Assembly (NCBI GenBank): GCA_034440615.1
Contig: JAOTOM010005155.1
Location: 150,001-214,000, forward strand
Source of the DNA: Ashinkailepas kermadecensis
Lineage: Eukaryota; Arthropoda; Thecostraca; Neolepadidae
Direction: 5' to 3'
DNA: 64,000 bases
Made by a program: the position numbers and the translations under genes. A model generated the notes under the pieces. The model was not told the DNA's origin and made no database searches. It was given only the letters and a program-made list of their open reading frames with translations. Below, in pieces: positions 24,017 to 38,484 of the stretch; position 1 is the first letter of the stretch; the number at the start of each line of letters is the position of its first letter.

Positions 24017-25324
24017 CCCGTCTGGCAGTGTGTGTCGACCTGACCCCCTGGCTTTGTATGTGGCTACATGGCGCTCACGGGCGCGCTGCTCAGCCACAGA
24101 CGTCTCTGTGCGGTGGTGACTGGGTGTACAGTCGTTGGTGACCGCGTAGTGAGAAACTACGCCGGGGTATTGTCGGTGCTCTATTTGGGTCTCTGATGTG
24201 TCTTGCCACACTGCCCACCCCCGGTGTTATTGGGCGCGCTGTGCCGTCATCACTTTTCCGACATGGACCCATTTGCACCTGTTTCAACACGATCCACTTG
24301 CACCTTTTCACCACTGCCATGGTGTTCATTCATTCACTCTGTCCTGTTCAATGCCGTCCTATTGGCTTTTGTCCTCTTCACTGCCAGCTCACTGGCTTCC
24401 GTTCTGCCCACCGTCGTCTCGCATGCCTCCGTTCTCTGTACTGTCGCCACATGGATTTCCGTTCTCTTCACTGAACTCGTGACGTGAGCTCCCCTCGTGT
24501 GCACAGTGGTGTTGTGGCAGTCGCCACTGAACTCGTGACGTGAGCTCCCCTCGTGTGCACAGTGGTGTGCAGTCGCGCGTGTCGGCACACGGCAGCGGCT
24601 TCCTGGAACGGTCGGTCGCTGACGAGCCGTCGGTGTGCTGGGAGCCAGTCTCCGGAGGCTCCACCGGCCGCCGCCGGCCACCGTGTAGCGCAGACCGCCT
24701 GATTGGCGGCTGGAGAGCTCGGGGCTCGTAAAGCGCAGCTGTCAGACCGCTCCTCCAGGGCAGCATCCCGGCTCGATGGTCTCCAAGGGCGATTGTCTGT
24801 TGTCCGGTGAAGGCTGAAGGGCGCTTGTGGCGGGTGGCGGAGTCGACGCAGGCAGTGGCCGTGTCGGCATGGGTGGGCGGTGTGTCGTGGGTGGAGGTGC
24901 GGTGTGGCGCGATGCAGCTGACGAGCGTGCGAGGTGATACGTGGTCGAGTGGTGGTGGTGGAACGGTCGGGGTCGGCGGAGACGTGCCGTGGGTGTTGCT
25001 GCCGCTGACGCGGTGTGCCGCGACACGCCGCGCACGCAGCTCCAGCGCACGCTGGCGCTCGTCCCAGCTGAACTTCACTCGGATCTAGTGGAAGCTGTTG
25101 GCGCCATGGGATTTGTGCTTTGTTGTCCTGGATGTTGAAAAAAAACATGTTTTGGACGGTTCGAATACAGGGAGGAAATTTTTTTAAAATGAATCTTCAA
25201 TAAAAACAGAATATCAGTTTTTACATCAGAATATCAGTGCACATCCCATTGAATCTTAAGCGCTACCATAGATCAGTGATTCGTCAAACAGCACCATTGG
25301 ACCTCTAAATGAGAAAATGAAAGG
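24017..25324. other. GC-rich then AT-rich unassigned segment
   Basis: It contains a degenerate ~33-bp pyrimidine-rich repeat near 24300-24470 and a 57-bp duplication at about 24472-24570 (TGAACTCGTGACGTGAGCTC and onward). No gene is recognised. Confidence 0.5.
24472..24570. repeat. 57-bp tandem duplication
   Basis: TGAACTCGTGACGTGAGCTC recurs 57 bp apart, and the match continues through 'cacagtggtgt'. Confidence 0.85.
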
Positions 25325-25387
25325 ATAATTTGGTGGAGAGGATAATGTTATCGATGCCAAAAATCCGGAAAGAGCCCATTTTTCCAA
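25325..25387 (+). repeat. Diverged dispersed repeat, copy 2
   Basis: It aligns with 3541-3605 inside the hAT element. Confidence 0.5.
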
Positions 25388-27283
25388 CTGTGGTCGGCAC
25401 TCAATGGGAGGATCGGACACGCCATGAGCAGGGCAGGCAACAGAGCCGGGCTCGTTGCTGGCTACCGCTGCCCACCATCGTCTGGTTCATCCTGTCCGGC
25501 AGATGGAAACATGTTGCATATTGCGTCAGAGAGTGATCCATCCATCAAATATAAAGCTAATCTCTGCGTAACATATCGTGCACGATTCATGGGGCTACAA
25601 TTAATACCGGAGTGGCATTCGGAGAGAGACGTTCGGTCACGTCCTTCCTCATCGCCGTCGAAAACTGTCCCCCCCTCCCCCTACCACAGATGAAAGGGAA
25701 TGGCGAAGGCCTCTGCGATTAGGCGGCCAAATATACAACAATGCCTTTCACCGAATTGCTGAATGTGTCACTGATTAACACCCATGTCACTGATTAACCT
25801 GTGTCGCTGATTAACACCCACGCGTCACCAATGTAATGTTGATCGGAACATGCATTAAGTCTGCGTTCCTTTTCTGTCAGGGTCATCTACGGCCAGCCAG
25901 CCGCCCAGCCATGCTGAGAAGCCGGAGAACGCGCCGAAGCTGGTCAGATACACGGTAAGGCCAGTGAGAGGGTGTGCCAATGGCTGATCCGATTGGCATC
26001 ATGGCGCCAGTATCGCGGTGTGGCGCCAGTATCACGGTGTGGCGCCAGTATCGCGGTGTGGCGCAGCATCAACTACTTCCGTCCCTCTGGCCTGCAGCCG
26101 AGCTCATACTCGTAATTACCATGCGGGATCACATCTTGCAGGCCATCCGGTGAGGCCCTCTCGCTGTGACCACGCTGTGGAGTCCCACCGTGTGATCGCA
26201 TGGTCAGATCGCACCCCTCGTCTCCGCTGACCATATGACGGTAATTTTGGGGGTCAATCACATAACGGACACGGGTATTTTTTTGTATTTAAGATAATCA
26301 CCAACGTTTGCTGTGTATGGGTCTGAAGTGAAGTGAAACGTTGGTGGGAATCATGTGCAAGCTGTACGATTAGCTGAGAAAAAAGTTTGTTCATCGCATT
26401 GGTGTCGCGGACCATGTTCTCCGCGTGTAGTGCGGCGATTACTCTTCCGTGGGCTCACTGATTGTCTTAAACTCGAGAAAGAAAATGTAATCTGGGCTTG
26501 CATTACATGTGATGTCACGCTACATGTAGGATCAATTACCTTCCGCTCGTTCTGTGAACGCTGGGAATATTTTGAATGCTATGCTTCTCGTCTCTGTCTG
26601 GCAACTGAAAAGCCAACGCTACTCGGAAGGGTTTAAGTTTTGTACTTCCGTGACTTTTGGCCGTGGTATAATGCATAAGGCAGCTTGCAATGGTTTGAGA
26701 GCCTGGAATTGTGTGAAGGGTATTTTTGGTCTTAGTTAATGGTCATCAATGGACATTGGTTAGTGTCTTTAGCTGGCTGTGGCGATATTGTGACCTAGGG
26801 CTCAGCCAGTGGTGTTGTCATGCAGGCAATACCAATAACGACTTGATGTCCGTTGGTTGCGAGACGAAGGCCTGGTTTGATCTGGTATGTATGCAGGCAA
26901 CCGGACTTAATCGCATGCCTGTTACCATTCGCTGAACATCATTGACCTTAATACTCCGTCGGATCGCGTGCTTAACTGCGTTAGCATTCCGTCGGCGTTG
27001 ACTTGGCGAGCCAGACCAATTTCAATATCACTTACCGCGCTGATCCAAAATGAACAGTGTTTATGTGGGGCGTTCCACGGCCGCCATAGCTCTTCCTTTA
27101 TTGTGTGCTGACGCGAGATTTCGATTTCCTGCAACACTGAAAAAGCACCGCTGGGATTGTTTTCCGCGAATGTTTTTCCGTGTCGACGGCGGGCCGCTGG
27201 ACGGCTCTCCAATAACGAAAGCACCGAGCCCCGCTCCACCGGCTCAATTGTGGCCTGCTAACTGCGCCGTGGCTGCCACACAG
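25388..27283. other. Unassigned segment
   Basis: Short direct repeats are present: a 'ctgattaacaccca' motif near 25773-25820 and a 19-bp unit at 26001-26062. No gene is recognised. Confidence 0.5.
26001..26062. repeat. 19-bp tandem repeat, about 3 copies
   Basis: GGCGCCAGTATCGCGGTGT recurs, with one copy reading ATCACGG. Confidence 0.88.
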
Positions 27284-27762
27284 CGTTAAAATAATGGTTT
27301 TTAATTAGGTGTGAGATGTCGAAACGAGCAGAGTATGATGTCGAAATTTACTATGGAATTAGCGTCATTTAAAATGTTTTTGATGTCTTTCAGACGCAAA
27401 TTTGAGCCAATGGTGTACTTATGAGTGTACCTTTATCATTTGTTATGATATTCATATTTTAGGAAGAGCTATATTCTGGATAGAGATAAAAATGCCTATG
27501 CCATAACTGGCATTGCATGCCATTTCACATTATAGGTAATCCATTTACCTGAAATTGCGGTGCGAAATGTTCGTGTATCAAAATTCATTATCGAGAGCAT
27601 GGGCGTGATACTTATGAACGAGGTACTGTTAGAAAGGAAACACGAATACTTCATAGGCACACATCATGAGGAAGGATGTCGATATTTCTTGGAGAAGGAT
27701 GTCGATTGAGTGTTCCAAAAGTGGTATATTCCACCCTATTTCACGAATAATGTATCACTGTT
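27284..27762 (+). repeat. Dispersed ~0.5-kb repeat, copy 2
   Basis: This is the same family as 12769-13228 and 29054-29591. It starts GTTAAAATAATGG and ends at 'ggtatattccaccctattt', directly before the 66-bp array. Confidence 0.8.
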
Positions 27763-28262
27763 ACCACACCACCCAGCCGAGCCGGGGTAAAGGCTGAGAC
27801 ATACTCCCCGGATAACTGGGCTGTGGCTGCCACACCACCCAGCCGAGCTGGGGTAAAGGCTGAGACATACTCCCCGGATAACTGGGCTGTGGCTGCCACA
27901 CCACCCAGCTGAGCTGGGGTAAAGGCTGAGACATACTCCCCGGATAACTGGGCTGTGGCTGCCACACCACCTAGCCGAGCTGGGGTAAGGGCTGAGACAT
28001 ACTCCCCGGATAACTGGGTTGTGGCTGCCACACCACCCAGCCGAGCCGGGTAAATGCTGAGACATACTCCCCGGATAACTGGGCTGTGGCTGTTATGACA
28101 CCCAGCCGAGCTGGGGTAAAGGCTTAGACGTACTCCCCGGCTAACTGGGCTGTGGCTGTTATGACATCCAGCCGAGCTGGGGTAAAGGCTTAGACGTACT
28201 CCCCGGCTAACTGGGCTGTAACTGCCACACTGCCCACCTGGGCTGGGGTACAGGCTGGGATG
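27763..28262. repeat. 66-bp tandem repeat, about 7.6 copies
   Basis: GGGGTAAAGGCTGAGACATA recurs at 66-bp intervals. The unit is 22 codons long, so a 199-codon frame stays open on the - strand; I do not regard it as a gene. Confidence 0.95.
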
Positions 28263-29053
28263 TATGTATCGGAATAGGTGGCAGACGCCGGGGATTGTCG
28301 TGGAATGCTTGGTGACGCTCCATGTGTGATGGAGACCCACCTCCTCCCCGGAACAGACACTTGGTGGCTTTGCTTTGTGAGGTCTGTTTTGACGATGTTC
28401 ACTCTGTGGTCAATGCTGTGGTCACTCAGGGTGGACGGTGATCACTCTTTGGTCGATGATGTAGTCACTCAGAATGATTGGTGGTCGCTGTGGTCGATGA
28501 TGGTCGGTCGGGATGGATGGTGGTCGCTCTGTAAATGCGAAACATTACGTGTCTATCTAACTTGTATATCATGTGCATCGGCCGTCGAGATGAGCCTCCT
28601 TCATTGCACCTCGGTTTTCTAAGTTTACACACTACATAGTCATATTGTGAATATATCACGGATTGTTAATCTTGAAATTGCCATTTGGTCCTGGATATGC
28701 GAAATCCATGGATCTGGATGAAACGAATCATGCCAGTTGTGGCAAGCATACTCGCATATTACACCAGTCGTAGGCAATTTATGAGACTGGGTCCGGTCCG
28801 TGGACATATTTTGAGTTGGCTCGCTGAAGCACCATCAGGCGAAAGTGGAAGCTGGCGGTCCTGCCCCCCCCCCGCCCCGACCGTCCCTGCCAGCGATATG
28901 TTCCCTCCAGTGTCAGCCGGTCTTTACGACCACTGTCAGATGACTGGGAGCCGCCAGCCGTGAATAACGTTACGGCGACCAGTGGCGTCGGTGTCAGACA
29001 TTTTCGTTTTCTCAGGGTTCGGTCGTATCGGGTGTCATGGTACGTCCGGCCAG
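28263..29053. other. Unassigned segment
   Basis: It includes a degenerate 'gtggtcgatgatg'-like repeat at about 28400-28530. Nothing else is recognised. Confidence 0.5.
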
Positions 29054-29591
29054 TGTTAAAATAACGTTTTTGTTTGTTCGGTGTAAGGTACCGAAGCGAG
29101 TGCATTGGGACGTCGCAATTCGTCATGGGAACTATGTCGTTTGAAATATCTTTCAGAGTCTTCAAGCACAATTCTCAGTCAATAGCTTACTTCTAAATGT
29201 ACGTTTTTTGTTGTTTATTTTGGAAGCACCTAATATAGGGATGACGATATTGACGATAACGATGGCAATACCACATCATCAACACATGGCAATGCATAAC
29301 AGACCATATCATAGGCAATATCTTTACCTGGAATTGTTTGCGCCCTAAAGCCCAAATAAGCAACCAACTTATCTGGAATTGTGCTGCGAGATGATTCGGT
29401 ATCGCAAGCCGTAATAGTGAGTATAAGTATTCGTGTACACGAGATGCAGTTAGAAACGAGGCATGGAGGCTTCATAAGCACACATCAAGAAACACGATGT
29501 CGTTACATCTTTCTTTGGGATGGGTGCCTATTCAGTGTTGGATAAGTGGTACATTCCACCCTGTTTGAAGCATAATTTACCACTGCGTCAG
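29054..29591 (+). repeat. Dispersed ~0.5-kb repeat, copy 3
   Basis: It begins GTTAAAATAACG and ends near 'ggtacattccaccctg'. It is longer than the other copies partly because a ~30-bp retroposon tail is inserted at 29338-29367. Confidence 0.8.
29338..29367 (+). mobile_element. Minute retroposon tail insertion
   Basis: About 30 bp containing GCGCCCTAAAGCCCAAATAA and a decayed (ATCA)-like tail, flanked by imperfect 15-bp repeats (29323-29337 and 29368-29382, 13 of 15 identical). The insert is absent from the other two copies of the host repeat. A better-preserved sister lies at 50994-51029. Confidence 0.72.
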
Positions 29592-29744
29592 ACCGACAGC
29601 TGCCCATTCACCGTGCGTCGAAGTGTTCCTCTGGCGGAGACGTGTTGTCGCCGTGCTGAATGTGACGCACTTGCGGCCCGGGAGCCGTGTCGTGTGGCCG
29701 GCGGCGGCCACTGCCAGGTCACTTACACTGGGCGCGGGGCGCGG

Positions 29745-29849
29745 CTAGTCCGGGAGTAAGATGTCCGTCTCCAAACCGAAAGGTTGTGGGTTCGAGTCCC
29801 ACCTGTCGCCACTCTTCGCCCGCGACCAATCGGCGTGAGAGATTATTGA
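29745..29849 (+). mobile_element. tRNA-derived SINE, 3'-truncated diverged copy
   Basis: The head has a weakened A box but an intact B box (GTTCGAGTC, about 29791-29799), followed by the family body up to 'gcgtgagagatta', where similarity stops. No target duplication is visible. Confidence 0.82.
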
Positions 29850-30924
29850 TCGGATTAACTCTTAGCGGAGTAATTGCAACGGTGGCATTTTGAAGATAAG
29901 GCGATTGTTTTGTCTGGTCCATAGTTTTGCTTTCACTAGATAAACACCGTGATTTTGTTGTCAGATCAGCTTTGCACCAGCCTCACACTGCATTTTGCCG
30001 TGATTTTGCTTTTAGTCGAACTTCAAGTTTGTGCTTCAAGCTGTAATACTATTTCGCCAATTTGTCCGACACTCCCAAGTATGGACGTTGTAGGGGTAGC
30101 ACTTATGCTAAGGTAAGAGTGACGAGGAAGGATGTGATGCTTCGATGAAAAATCCACGCTGCAAAGCCAGCAATTGGGTCTATTAACGGTGGTATCACAA
30201 ACAAAATACTTTCTACCACACAGGAGCAGGGCGACACAAGCAAGGCCGCACGGCACGAGTGACAAGAGCTAGATATCCATTTGAGGTCTTTTCTTTGATG
30301 TTGCTAAAATAAAGATGCAGATGAAGCTATATGCCCTTGCTACGGCACTGGTCTCTTTTCCACGGCTCGTAATCAAGATGACCGGAGATGGACCTTCACT
30401 GCAGTCTTCTGGCCACAGCACGTTGCAAGACACCACCGAGATACACGACCACAGTCGGCCACCGCTCACAACCGGCTCAGCGTCCTCTGACCCGACACAG
30501 GCGAGGTCACGCCACGACCGTCCGCCAATCACGAACCAGAACACGTCGGCCCACTGCAGCAGAGCCAATAGTCGAGAGGTCCGTCACCGCCGCCACCACA
30601 GCTAAATCTTCAACAGCCCTTGTAAAAAATGGCAAAGTATGCAGCATGGTGGAATGTTGATCGGTTTGCCTTCCTCCAAGCGACACCATGTGCACACAAT
30701 TGGAAGTAGTTTTGAGCAATGGCTGGGAACCAGTTGCACTGGTGAATCCAGCCAGGGGATATATTGGCCATGCCCCCAAACTGCCTGTGTGGCGAGGAAA
30801 GCGTGGCACAGTTCCCCAGTAAAGTCTACAGCCAGTGGACTGTCATCGAGCTCTAAGAGACAGCCAAAGGCAAGTGCAAAGCTGGTGGCGATGCAGAGCA
30901 CGGATACAGGCGTGCTGAAGCGGC
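29850..30924. other. Unassigned segment
   Basis: No gene is recognised. A + strand frame from 30639 runs into the hAT transposase relic, but its first ~95 codons show no transposase similarity that I can see. Confidence 0.5.
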
Positions 30925-31211
30925 TACTGTCAGCCTTCATATGCGTCACACCGCACAGTATGGCCACAGAGCGAGTAGTGTCACACTATAACAGAATCAA
31001 GTCAGCACACCTCCTGAGTATGACAAATGACACGGTGAGCGATGAACTGACTATCAGCAGTAACAGTGCGGTAACTGCGTAGTTTGATTCCCGCCCAGCA
31101 GTGGACAAGTGTCTATCCAAGAAAGCGAGGTGCGATCGGCTCCCAGACCCACAAGCATACAAGACGAGAGGGTTCGTCCGGAAGTTCTACCGCTCAGAAG
31201 GTACTCTGTAG
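30925..31211 (+). pseudogene. hAT-type transposase C-terminal (dimerisation) fragment
   Basis: Translation in one frame gives PHSMATERVVSHYNRIKS followed by a serine-rich SMTNDTVSDEL stretch, the C-terminal dimerisation region of a hAT transposase family also found domesticated in zinc-finger host proteins. A TAG at 31080-31082 interrupts the frame, but it continues with FDSRPAVDKCLSKKARCD and a KFYR ending before a second TAG at 31209-31211, as expected for the family's C-terminus. The BED finger and RNase-H-like core are not recognisable upstream. This is a relic unrelated by position to the hAT element at 2501-10058. Confidence 0.68.
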
Positions 31212-31919
31212 GTAACGTGTTCTCACTGATGCGCGCGTACGCACCGGGTAGCCATCGCACATGCCGACGCTGCCGCGCATCCTGGACCCGCTTCTGGTGC
31301 TCGCCTGGATCGCCGAGCAGATCCGCTAGTGTGAGCCTGTGGCGCACCTGCTGAGTATGAGCACTGGATACGGTGGTGCGGTGACATGTCGGCACCGGCC
31401 GACTGCCCGTACAGCGCGGCCACCGTCGCCTCCCGACGCTTGGGCCTGCTGCATGTGCCCGTGGCGTCGTCGTCGATGTCGCTGTACCACAGGCGCTCGT
31501 AATCCGCTTATGTGCTGATCGGGCCGTCTCAGCCGTTGCCAGCCGTTCCACCCACAGTTTGGGGCCTGTCCAGTGTCCACAGCCTAGCACCGGCACAAAC
31601 CCCAGCGCCGACCACCGGCGCCCGCCGCCCAGTCCGGCGTCTGTCCAGTCAGGCGCCGCAGTGGCGTGCATATCAGCTTCGACATCAGCCCGGCTGCACT
31701 CGGCACAGATATCAGCGGCAGCCGCTCAACCTGTGTATAAAGCCCGCGTTGTTTCTCTCGCTATTTGTCTTTCTACCTTACGCGATACGTGTAGCGAATG
31801 TTTTCTAACCATGAGAAATAACGTTCTTGCATGGCGGAGTTTAGAACGAGGTGTTTGCTCATTACGTCCGCGTCTGCTATTGTATATGACGCCATATCAG
31901 AAGCGTATTCAAGGGGCGA
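31212..31919. other. Unassigned GC-rich segment
   Basis: Frames up to about 205 codons on the - strand overlap others on the + strand, and none shows a recognised domain. Confidence 0.5.
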
Positions 31920-32850
31920 AGGGGGCAGCCGCCCCTGGAGGGTCGGAGAGGGCCCTCCAGGCGTCAATGCAGGGGTCCGTAAGGACCCTCTGGGCCGACG
32001 TGAAGGATCCCTGGACCGACGAAAGGGCCCCTGGACTGACGAAAAGGGTTCCGGGCCGATGAAGAGGGCCCAAGTCAACAGAGAGTGCCCTCAGAAAGAT
32101 GTTGAGGATCCTTCGCCAATATGAAGGCAATATGAAGGGCCCTTGGGATGTTGGCGGAGTCCAAGCCGAGAAACGGCCCCTGACTTGGACAGGCTCCACG
32201 CGTTTGAAAAGGGACCTCCGGCTTGCCCGAAATGGCCCTGGGTCGTCCAAGAGGCCCATGAGACGATGGAGGTGGGCCTAGTTGCCACAGAGGACTCCGG
32301 ACCGTCAGATAGGGCCCTTGGGCCGACCGATGGGGATCAAGCCGTACAAGGGCCGCTAGCCAGATGTAGAGGGCCAAGCTGTTGAAAGAGGGCCTCCGGC
32401 GTGATAGAGGAGGTCCTAGGTCTCTAAGGAGGGCCCATGTGCCGACGGAGAGGACCCCTAGTCGCGGGAAGACCCCGGGCCGTCGGAGAGGGCACAGAGC
32501 CAGTATGAAGGGCCACTGAGTTGATGAGGACCGAAATCGCACAGGGGGAACCTTGCGTGATAGAGGAGGCCCAAGCTTTAAGCTTTTGAAGAGTGGACCC
32601 CGGCCGTGTCCTGAGCCGTGAAAGAGAGTCCCTGAGTCGACGGATGAGGCCACGGACCGAACGTGCAGAGCCACTAGGTCGGCTTTCGCCCACGCTTATG
32701 GAGAGGGGCTCAAAGCTGACAGCGGCCCTCAGGCCGATACCAGGGACCCCGAGCTATTGAGACGATCCTGGCCGAAACGGAGGGCTTCCGGTGCTACGTA
32801 AAGGGCCTCTAAGCCCATGGAGAGGCCCGGGCTGTTAAGAAGCAGTGGCG
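31920..32850. repeat. Highly degenerate GGGCC-rich minisatellite
   Basis: Blocks such as GGGCCGA..GAGAGGGCCC recur at irregular intervals of roughly 25-32 bp for about 900 bp with heavy divergence. This looks like an old array. Confidence 0.7.
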
Positions 32851-33360
32851 TTTCCAATGGGTGAAAGAACCTGCCCATCGGACCCTTTCCCTGGCGCGTA
32901 CGATGGGGCCCTCCAGGTATCTACCAGGCATCAAGGACTGGGAAGGTCACCCACCGCCACCTCAGCGGCGGCTGCTGCCACAGCCGTCCTGGTGGGGATA
33001 ACCGCCCAAGCGGCCACAGCTGTCCCAGTGGCCTGACCACAGCTGCTCCAGCAGCTACGGTCGCTTCAGCGATCGCGAAGCAACCAGCCCAGCGATAACT
33101 GTGATGACGGCCATTCCAGCAGTGCCAGTTGCTTCGCCTTTGACCCGGGTGACAGCGTTAAGCAAAAAAAAGAAGGAAAAATTATTTGCAGGATGCTGTG
33201 TGTTGGGCATAGCTGGTCAGGCATGTTGCTGGTCCTTCCCCTGTCCAAAAATATTGCACCTATTTTCCTCACTAATATTCACGCCTCATTTTGAGAACGT
33301 ATGACGCAGTTGAAAAAGCGCGACAGGCTGAGCCCCACCACAGGTGCAGCCATGAGGGGT
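32851..33360. other. Unassigned segment
   Basis: No confident gene. It may hold decayed upstream sequence of the Penelope-like relic that follows. Confidence 0.4.
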
Positions 33361-33655
33361 GCAGGTGCAGGCACGTGGTCCCGATCGCCTTTGCAACCAA
33401 AAATGCACGAGATCAAGCAGGACATTTTTTTATTTTCACGGACAATGTAACACAAGTGTTACACATATTGACGAATGTGAAAATCTGCCGAATTGGGCTG
33501 AGGCTAGTATCCTGGTAAACAATGTAAGCAAACGGACCCGAAAGACGTTAGAGGCTGCCTACATAAGTACACACAATACGATGCGTTCGAGAGCAGGATT
33601 TGTCAATTGGGCAAAACTTGCAGCGATGTTAGCAACCGCGAAACGCCGACCGTGA
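33361..33655 (+). pseudogene. Penelope-like element C-terminal fragment (GIY-YIG-nuclease-like end)
   Basis: The frame ending at 33655 encodes about 98 residues. Its second half reads LPNWAEASILVN, then KRTRKTLEAAYI and a final GFVNWAKLAA. The spacing of a tryptophan, the K-R block and the glutamate in LEAAYI resembles the C-terminal part of the GIY-YIG endonuclease of Penelope-like retroelements, where that glutamate is catalytic. The G-I-Y and Y-I-G motifs and the reverse transcriptase are not visible upstream. The call is supported by the hammerhead-like core 70 bp downstream. The alternative is the tail of another retroelement polyprotein. Confidence 0.5.
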
Positions 33656-33724
33656 AACATCACATGCTTTTATTGATATGCGACTCGAAGTTACTTGAAA
33701 ATTCTCTGATTTTGCACTTGTATA

Positions 33725-33751
33725 CTGAAGAAGACCCTTGAGGTCTAAACG
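33725..33751 (+). ncRNA. Degenerate hammerhead-ribozyme-like core
   Basis: CTGAAGA (33725-33731) is followed by a 5-bp stem AGACC/GGTCT closed by CTTGA, then AAACG. This matches the CTGANGA-stem-GAAAC core of hammerheads carried by Penelope-like elements, except that the conserved G before AAA is missing. Self-cleavage is therefore unlikely in this copy. The A-rich 3' context and position just after the Penelope-like frame fit that origin. Confidence 0.4.
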
Positions 33752-33993
33752 TTTATACAATGAAGGTCATCTTCTGTTAACTTGTTAATATGTCGTATTT
33801 ATACGCCAATCATCGTTATATATATATATAGATCCTCCGGACCAAATCCTGGATACGCGACTGCGCCATATTGGGCTGATCAGGTATGCACAAAAAATCC
33901 CACCTAGTGAATATTCCTCAGAGGAGGTCCTGCTGTACGAGGCTCTATCTGACTGCAGTGTCGGCTGGGCCTTAGCTAGACATGGCTTTAATT

Positions 33994-34147
33994 GACTGGG
34001 GTGGGCCGTCAGCTGGACTCGGGCTTTATGTGACTGGGGTGGGCCGTCAGCTGGACGCGGGCTTTATCTGAATGGGGTGGGACGTAAGCTGGACTCGGGA
34101 TTTATCTCACTGGGGTGGGCCGTCAGCTGGACGCGGGCTATATCTGT
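33994..34147. repeat. 38-bp tandem repeat, 4 copies
   Basis: GACTGGGGTGGGCCGTCAGC recurs every 38 bp with CTGGACTCG or CTGGACGCG variants. Confidence 0.94.
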
Positions 34148-35592
<1,445 letters not shown>

Positions 35593-37247
35593 GGCGGAGG
35601 CAGATGGAGAGATGGAGAGATAGGGGAGGGAGAGCTGATCTATTGGTCTGCTTAGTGACGCAATGGGGTAATGTGTGATATATGCTGTTACTTCAGGCCG
35701 TCATGCCTGTTCGAAGATGCATGGCTGCAGAGGCGACTTAAATAATGGTCCCCTGGCTAATGCACACTGAGTCAGATTCGATTACTCGGCGCTCGCAACA
35801 CTTGGCTCGGCCAGTGCCCCTGATGGCGTCTTATAATGGTTGTTAAGACGTCATCCTGAGCAGATGACGGAGGCCTAGAACGTCACATTTGTTCAGGTTT
35901 GGAGAACTTTAAACACATTTGCCTTGCGACTTGTTCACCCGATGCAATATAGCCAAACACTAAAGTAGAGTGGCATGTGGTATGGAGCAATATGTGCTTT
36001 GGGCTAGCTCTGCGATGAATCCACTTTATCACACCGTATCTTATCACAAAAATGTTGTATGGTAGTAAAACACCGCACGTGTGGGCCTTATTCCTTGTTG
36101 GAAGTACTACGCTGTTAAAAAAGACTGGCGTATGAGGGTGGCAAAACTCGCACAATATGAAATGGTGTCAGAGGAACGTAAGCGGATCCAAAGCTCGTAA
36201 ATTGAAATATAGCACTCATAGAGAACCAAGCTACATGCTGGCGCATATTCCGTGATGGTGTAGCGTGTCGTAACAAAGTTAAATGCCTCTGAAAGGCACT
36301 GGTGCCAAACCAGGCCTCTATTGCTAAATCAGCCCGATAACTTTCCAGCGTCCAGTCCAGAAAGCTTTGTCCTTCTGCTTTTGGTATTATGTCGTAAATG
36401 AAATGACAGATTTTATTGATATTTCGCGAACCGGCATTTCAAAACGGGCTCTTAATTTTGACATCGCATTCTTGTGCCTTAGTCGAAGGGTCATATATGG
36501 TCCCATTCGCCTTTGCTGCAATTTTTTTTAAGCATTGCATGGACACTTGTGGCAGAGTCTACGCACGTGTGTAATACCACAATTGAGCCGGTCCCATTGT
36601 CTCGGCAAGGTCAACATGTGTGACGTCAACAGCCGCGGAACTCGGGCGTATGCATCTATTGAACGGTGTGCTTGTCTCCCGATCCAGATGACTAATTTAT
36701 GGACCCAAAATACATTAAATTTGTCTCGTGGTTGTAGTATTGGAGGCGAACGGCACGACGATTTCACAGACGAGCAACAGATCATGCAGTGTGCCGGCAA
36801 TTGATATAAGAATATAAGGACTATAAACGAACAATTTATCCTGACTTGGAAATACTTGCATAGCCACCATCTTCTTCAATTGTGTTCATCCGGTATGGAA
36901 CCAAAATCAATGGACTGTTAGCCAAGAAATAGACCAAGAATCTGCTAAATCCAATCCAAAGCCGTCTCTTGACCATAAAAGGATATCAGTCCTTATCATG
37001 TCATGCCTGTCGCGTATTTCCTGTCCATAAATACAATTCATGGGTACTTGAGGAAGCATCATGACACATTCGTGCATGGTAGTACGTCTGTATTGACACA
37101 CAGCCTGACAAGTTATGTGTAGACCGCATATACTTTTTGCGCAAATAGCGGTAAATCATGTACGCTGGGAGTTCTCTCATCCAAAATCTGCCCGGCAATC
37201 AAAGCCGCCTGACTCGAATAGGGTCATACCTCTGATAGGACAAGATG
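35593..37247. other. Unassigned segment
   Basis: AT-rich unique sequence. Frames of up to 90 codons on both strands lack recognisable domains. Confidence 0.5.
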
Positions 37248-37944
<697 letters not shown>

Positions 37945-38275
37945 CGTGTCGGCGTCATCGTCAGGTGGCCGTGTTGTGCCGTGTTGCGGCCGTGTGGCCG
38001 TGTTGTGGCCGTGTCGGCGTCATCGTCAGGTGGCCGTGTTGCCGTGTGGTGGCCATGTGGCCGTGTCGGCGTCATCGTCAGTTGGCCGCGTTGCCGTGTT
38101 GCCGTGTTGTGGCCGTGTCGGCGTCATCGTCAGGTGGCCGTGTTGTGCCGTGTTGTGGCCGTGTGGCCGTGTTGTGGCCGTGTCGGCGTCATCGTCAGGT
38201 GGCCGTGTTGCCGTGTTGCCGTGTTGTGGCCGTGTGGCCGTGTCGGCGTCATCGTCAGGTGGCCGTGTTGTGCGA
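37945..38275. repeat. Degenerate minisatellite with GTGTCGGCGTCATCGTCA
   Basis: GTGTCGGCGTCATCGTCA recurs about six times at roughly 50-65 bp, separated by variable numbers of GGCCGTGTTG and GCCGTGTTG submotifs. Confidence 0.9.
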
Positions 38276-38484
38276 GGGCGGCGGCGGCGGCGGCGGCGGC
38301 GCGTCCGCGACAGGCGGCGCGCCGGCTGTGCGGCGTTTTTGTCGCGCCGCCGGGGGCCATGTCGGGTGGGACGGCGGCCGGGTTTCGGCCGGGTAAGATT
38401 GCGGTCGGTCGGCGCGATCGGCTGGCTGCGTGTGGCGGTCGCACATGGTAGGCGGCCGGCTCTGCAATGGTCGGCAGACGCAAC

